Part shown: positions 19,988-20,130 of the stretch, in pieces | How the letters are laid out: each line of letters starts with the position of its first letter | How positions within the stretch are numbered: the first letter of the stretch is position 1 | From: a virus | DNA length: 20,130 nt | IMG/VR virus record: IMGVR_UViG_3300027608_000209 | Span: 1-20,130 of that record | Strand: one strand, 5' to 3' | Translations under genes and position numbers: made by a program | Notes under the pieces: model-generated | Told to the model about the DNA's origin: nothing | The model's input: only the letters and a program-made list of their open reading frames with translations | Database searches by the model: none

Positions 19988-20130
19988 TATTTCCTTTTAC
20001 GGCGTTTAACATATTGAACAGCACCCTCATCACCAATTTGTGATTTTGGAACCATCCATGAGATACTTCCCACATCCTCACGGCGGTTTCGGTATGGGGT
20101 AACAATTCCTTTTTCAGCAATTCCTAAAGT
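19987..20130 (-). CDS. C-terminal fragment of an unidentified phage protein
   Basis: The last 47 codons of a gene that begins beyond the right edge. The visible end, ...GIVTPYRNRREDVGSISWMV and then PKSQIGDEGAVQYVKRRKRK, is basic, and its stop TAA overlaps the holin-like ATG (TAATG). An overlapping 90-aa frame at 19848-20120 is a shadow. Not enough sequence to name it. Confidence 0.7.
   Translation of the reverse strand, partial: TLGIAEKGIVTPYRNRREDVGSISWMVPKSQIGDEGAVQYVKRRKRK

Noticed and set aside
19848-20120. 90-aa minus-strand ORF
   Set aside because: Overlaps both the holin-like gene and the partial gene in another frame; the frame ending at 19987 with a TAATG junction is better supported.
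1-20130. tRNA genes, CRISPR arrays, integrase or insertion sequences
   Set aside because: Reading both strands, I saw no T-loop/acceptor pattern, no spaced direct repeats of CRISPR type and no recombinase or transposase motifs.

Overview
The window looks like a 20 kb piece of a tailed double-stranded DNA phage genome. Every gene I can support lies on the minus strand, so transcription runs from the right end (20130) to the left end (1). Hallmark proteins are a terminase large subunit, a portal protein, tail-fibre and adhesin proteins, a baseplate-type protein and an M15 peptidase endolysin. No bacterial chromosomal genes, tRNA, integrase or IS element were recognised. Several small families (RHxxGxCxC helix-turn-helix protein, TM plus 'DWH' coiled-coil protein, holin with a DGKLTxDEI tail, DUF7178-like protein, KTSC protein) are ones I associate with actinobacteriophages. 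Together with the moderate GC and a proteasome-like subunit, this suggests a phage of a low-GC, probably freshwater, actinobacterium. The host assignment is inference.

Layout in transcription order (right to left). (A) 20130-18359: the end of an unidentified gene, a holin-like protein, three very small proteins (two cysteine-rich), an ADP-ribosyltransferase-like protein and a GNAT-like protein. The last two share an identical 18-nt ribosome-binding and start region. (B) 18358-18247: the largest non-coding gap, with three exact matches to the DnaA-box consensus TTATNCACA inside 32 bp, a candidate promoter and a hairpin leader. (C) 18246-16458: a hypothetical protein, a secreted membrane-anchored threonine-rich protein and a 54-aa membrane protein. 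(D) 16432-10585: the adhesion module, namely a duplicated-domain tail protein, two tail-fibre proteins with a shared C-terminal domain, a collagen-like fibre, a glycine-rich adhesin, an AT-rich protein of unknown function and an OB/C1q-type baseplate protein. (E) 10585-8450: a small helical protein, the endolysin, a 43-aa coiled coil, a KTSC protein, a membrane protein and a small helical protein. (F) 8453-15: terminase, two probable virion-associated proteins, a DUF7178-like protein, a membrane protein, the HTH protein, a metallophosphoesterase, a proteasome-like peptidase, a membrane protein with a histone-H1-like tail, a hypothetical protein and the portal. Prohead protease and capsid genes would be expected past the left edge.

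The genes are packed tightly. Most junctions are TAATG, ATGA, TGATG or GTGA overlaps or short gaps, so large operons with translational coupling are likely. The points that deserve most attention are the proteasome-like N-terminal-threonine peptidase coupled to a metallophosphoesterase between terminase and portal, the DnaA-box cluster, the threonine-rich surface protein, and the unexplained AT-rich gene inside the adhesin locus.
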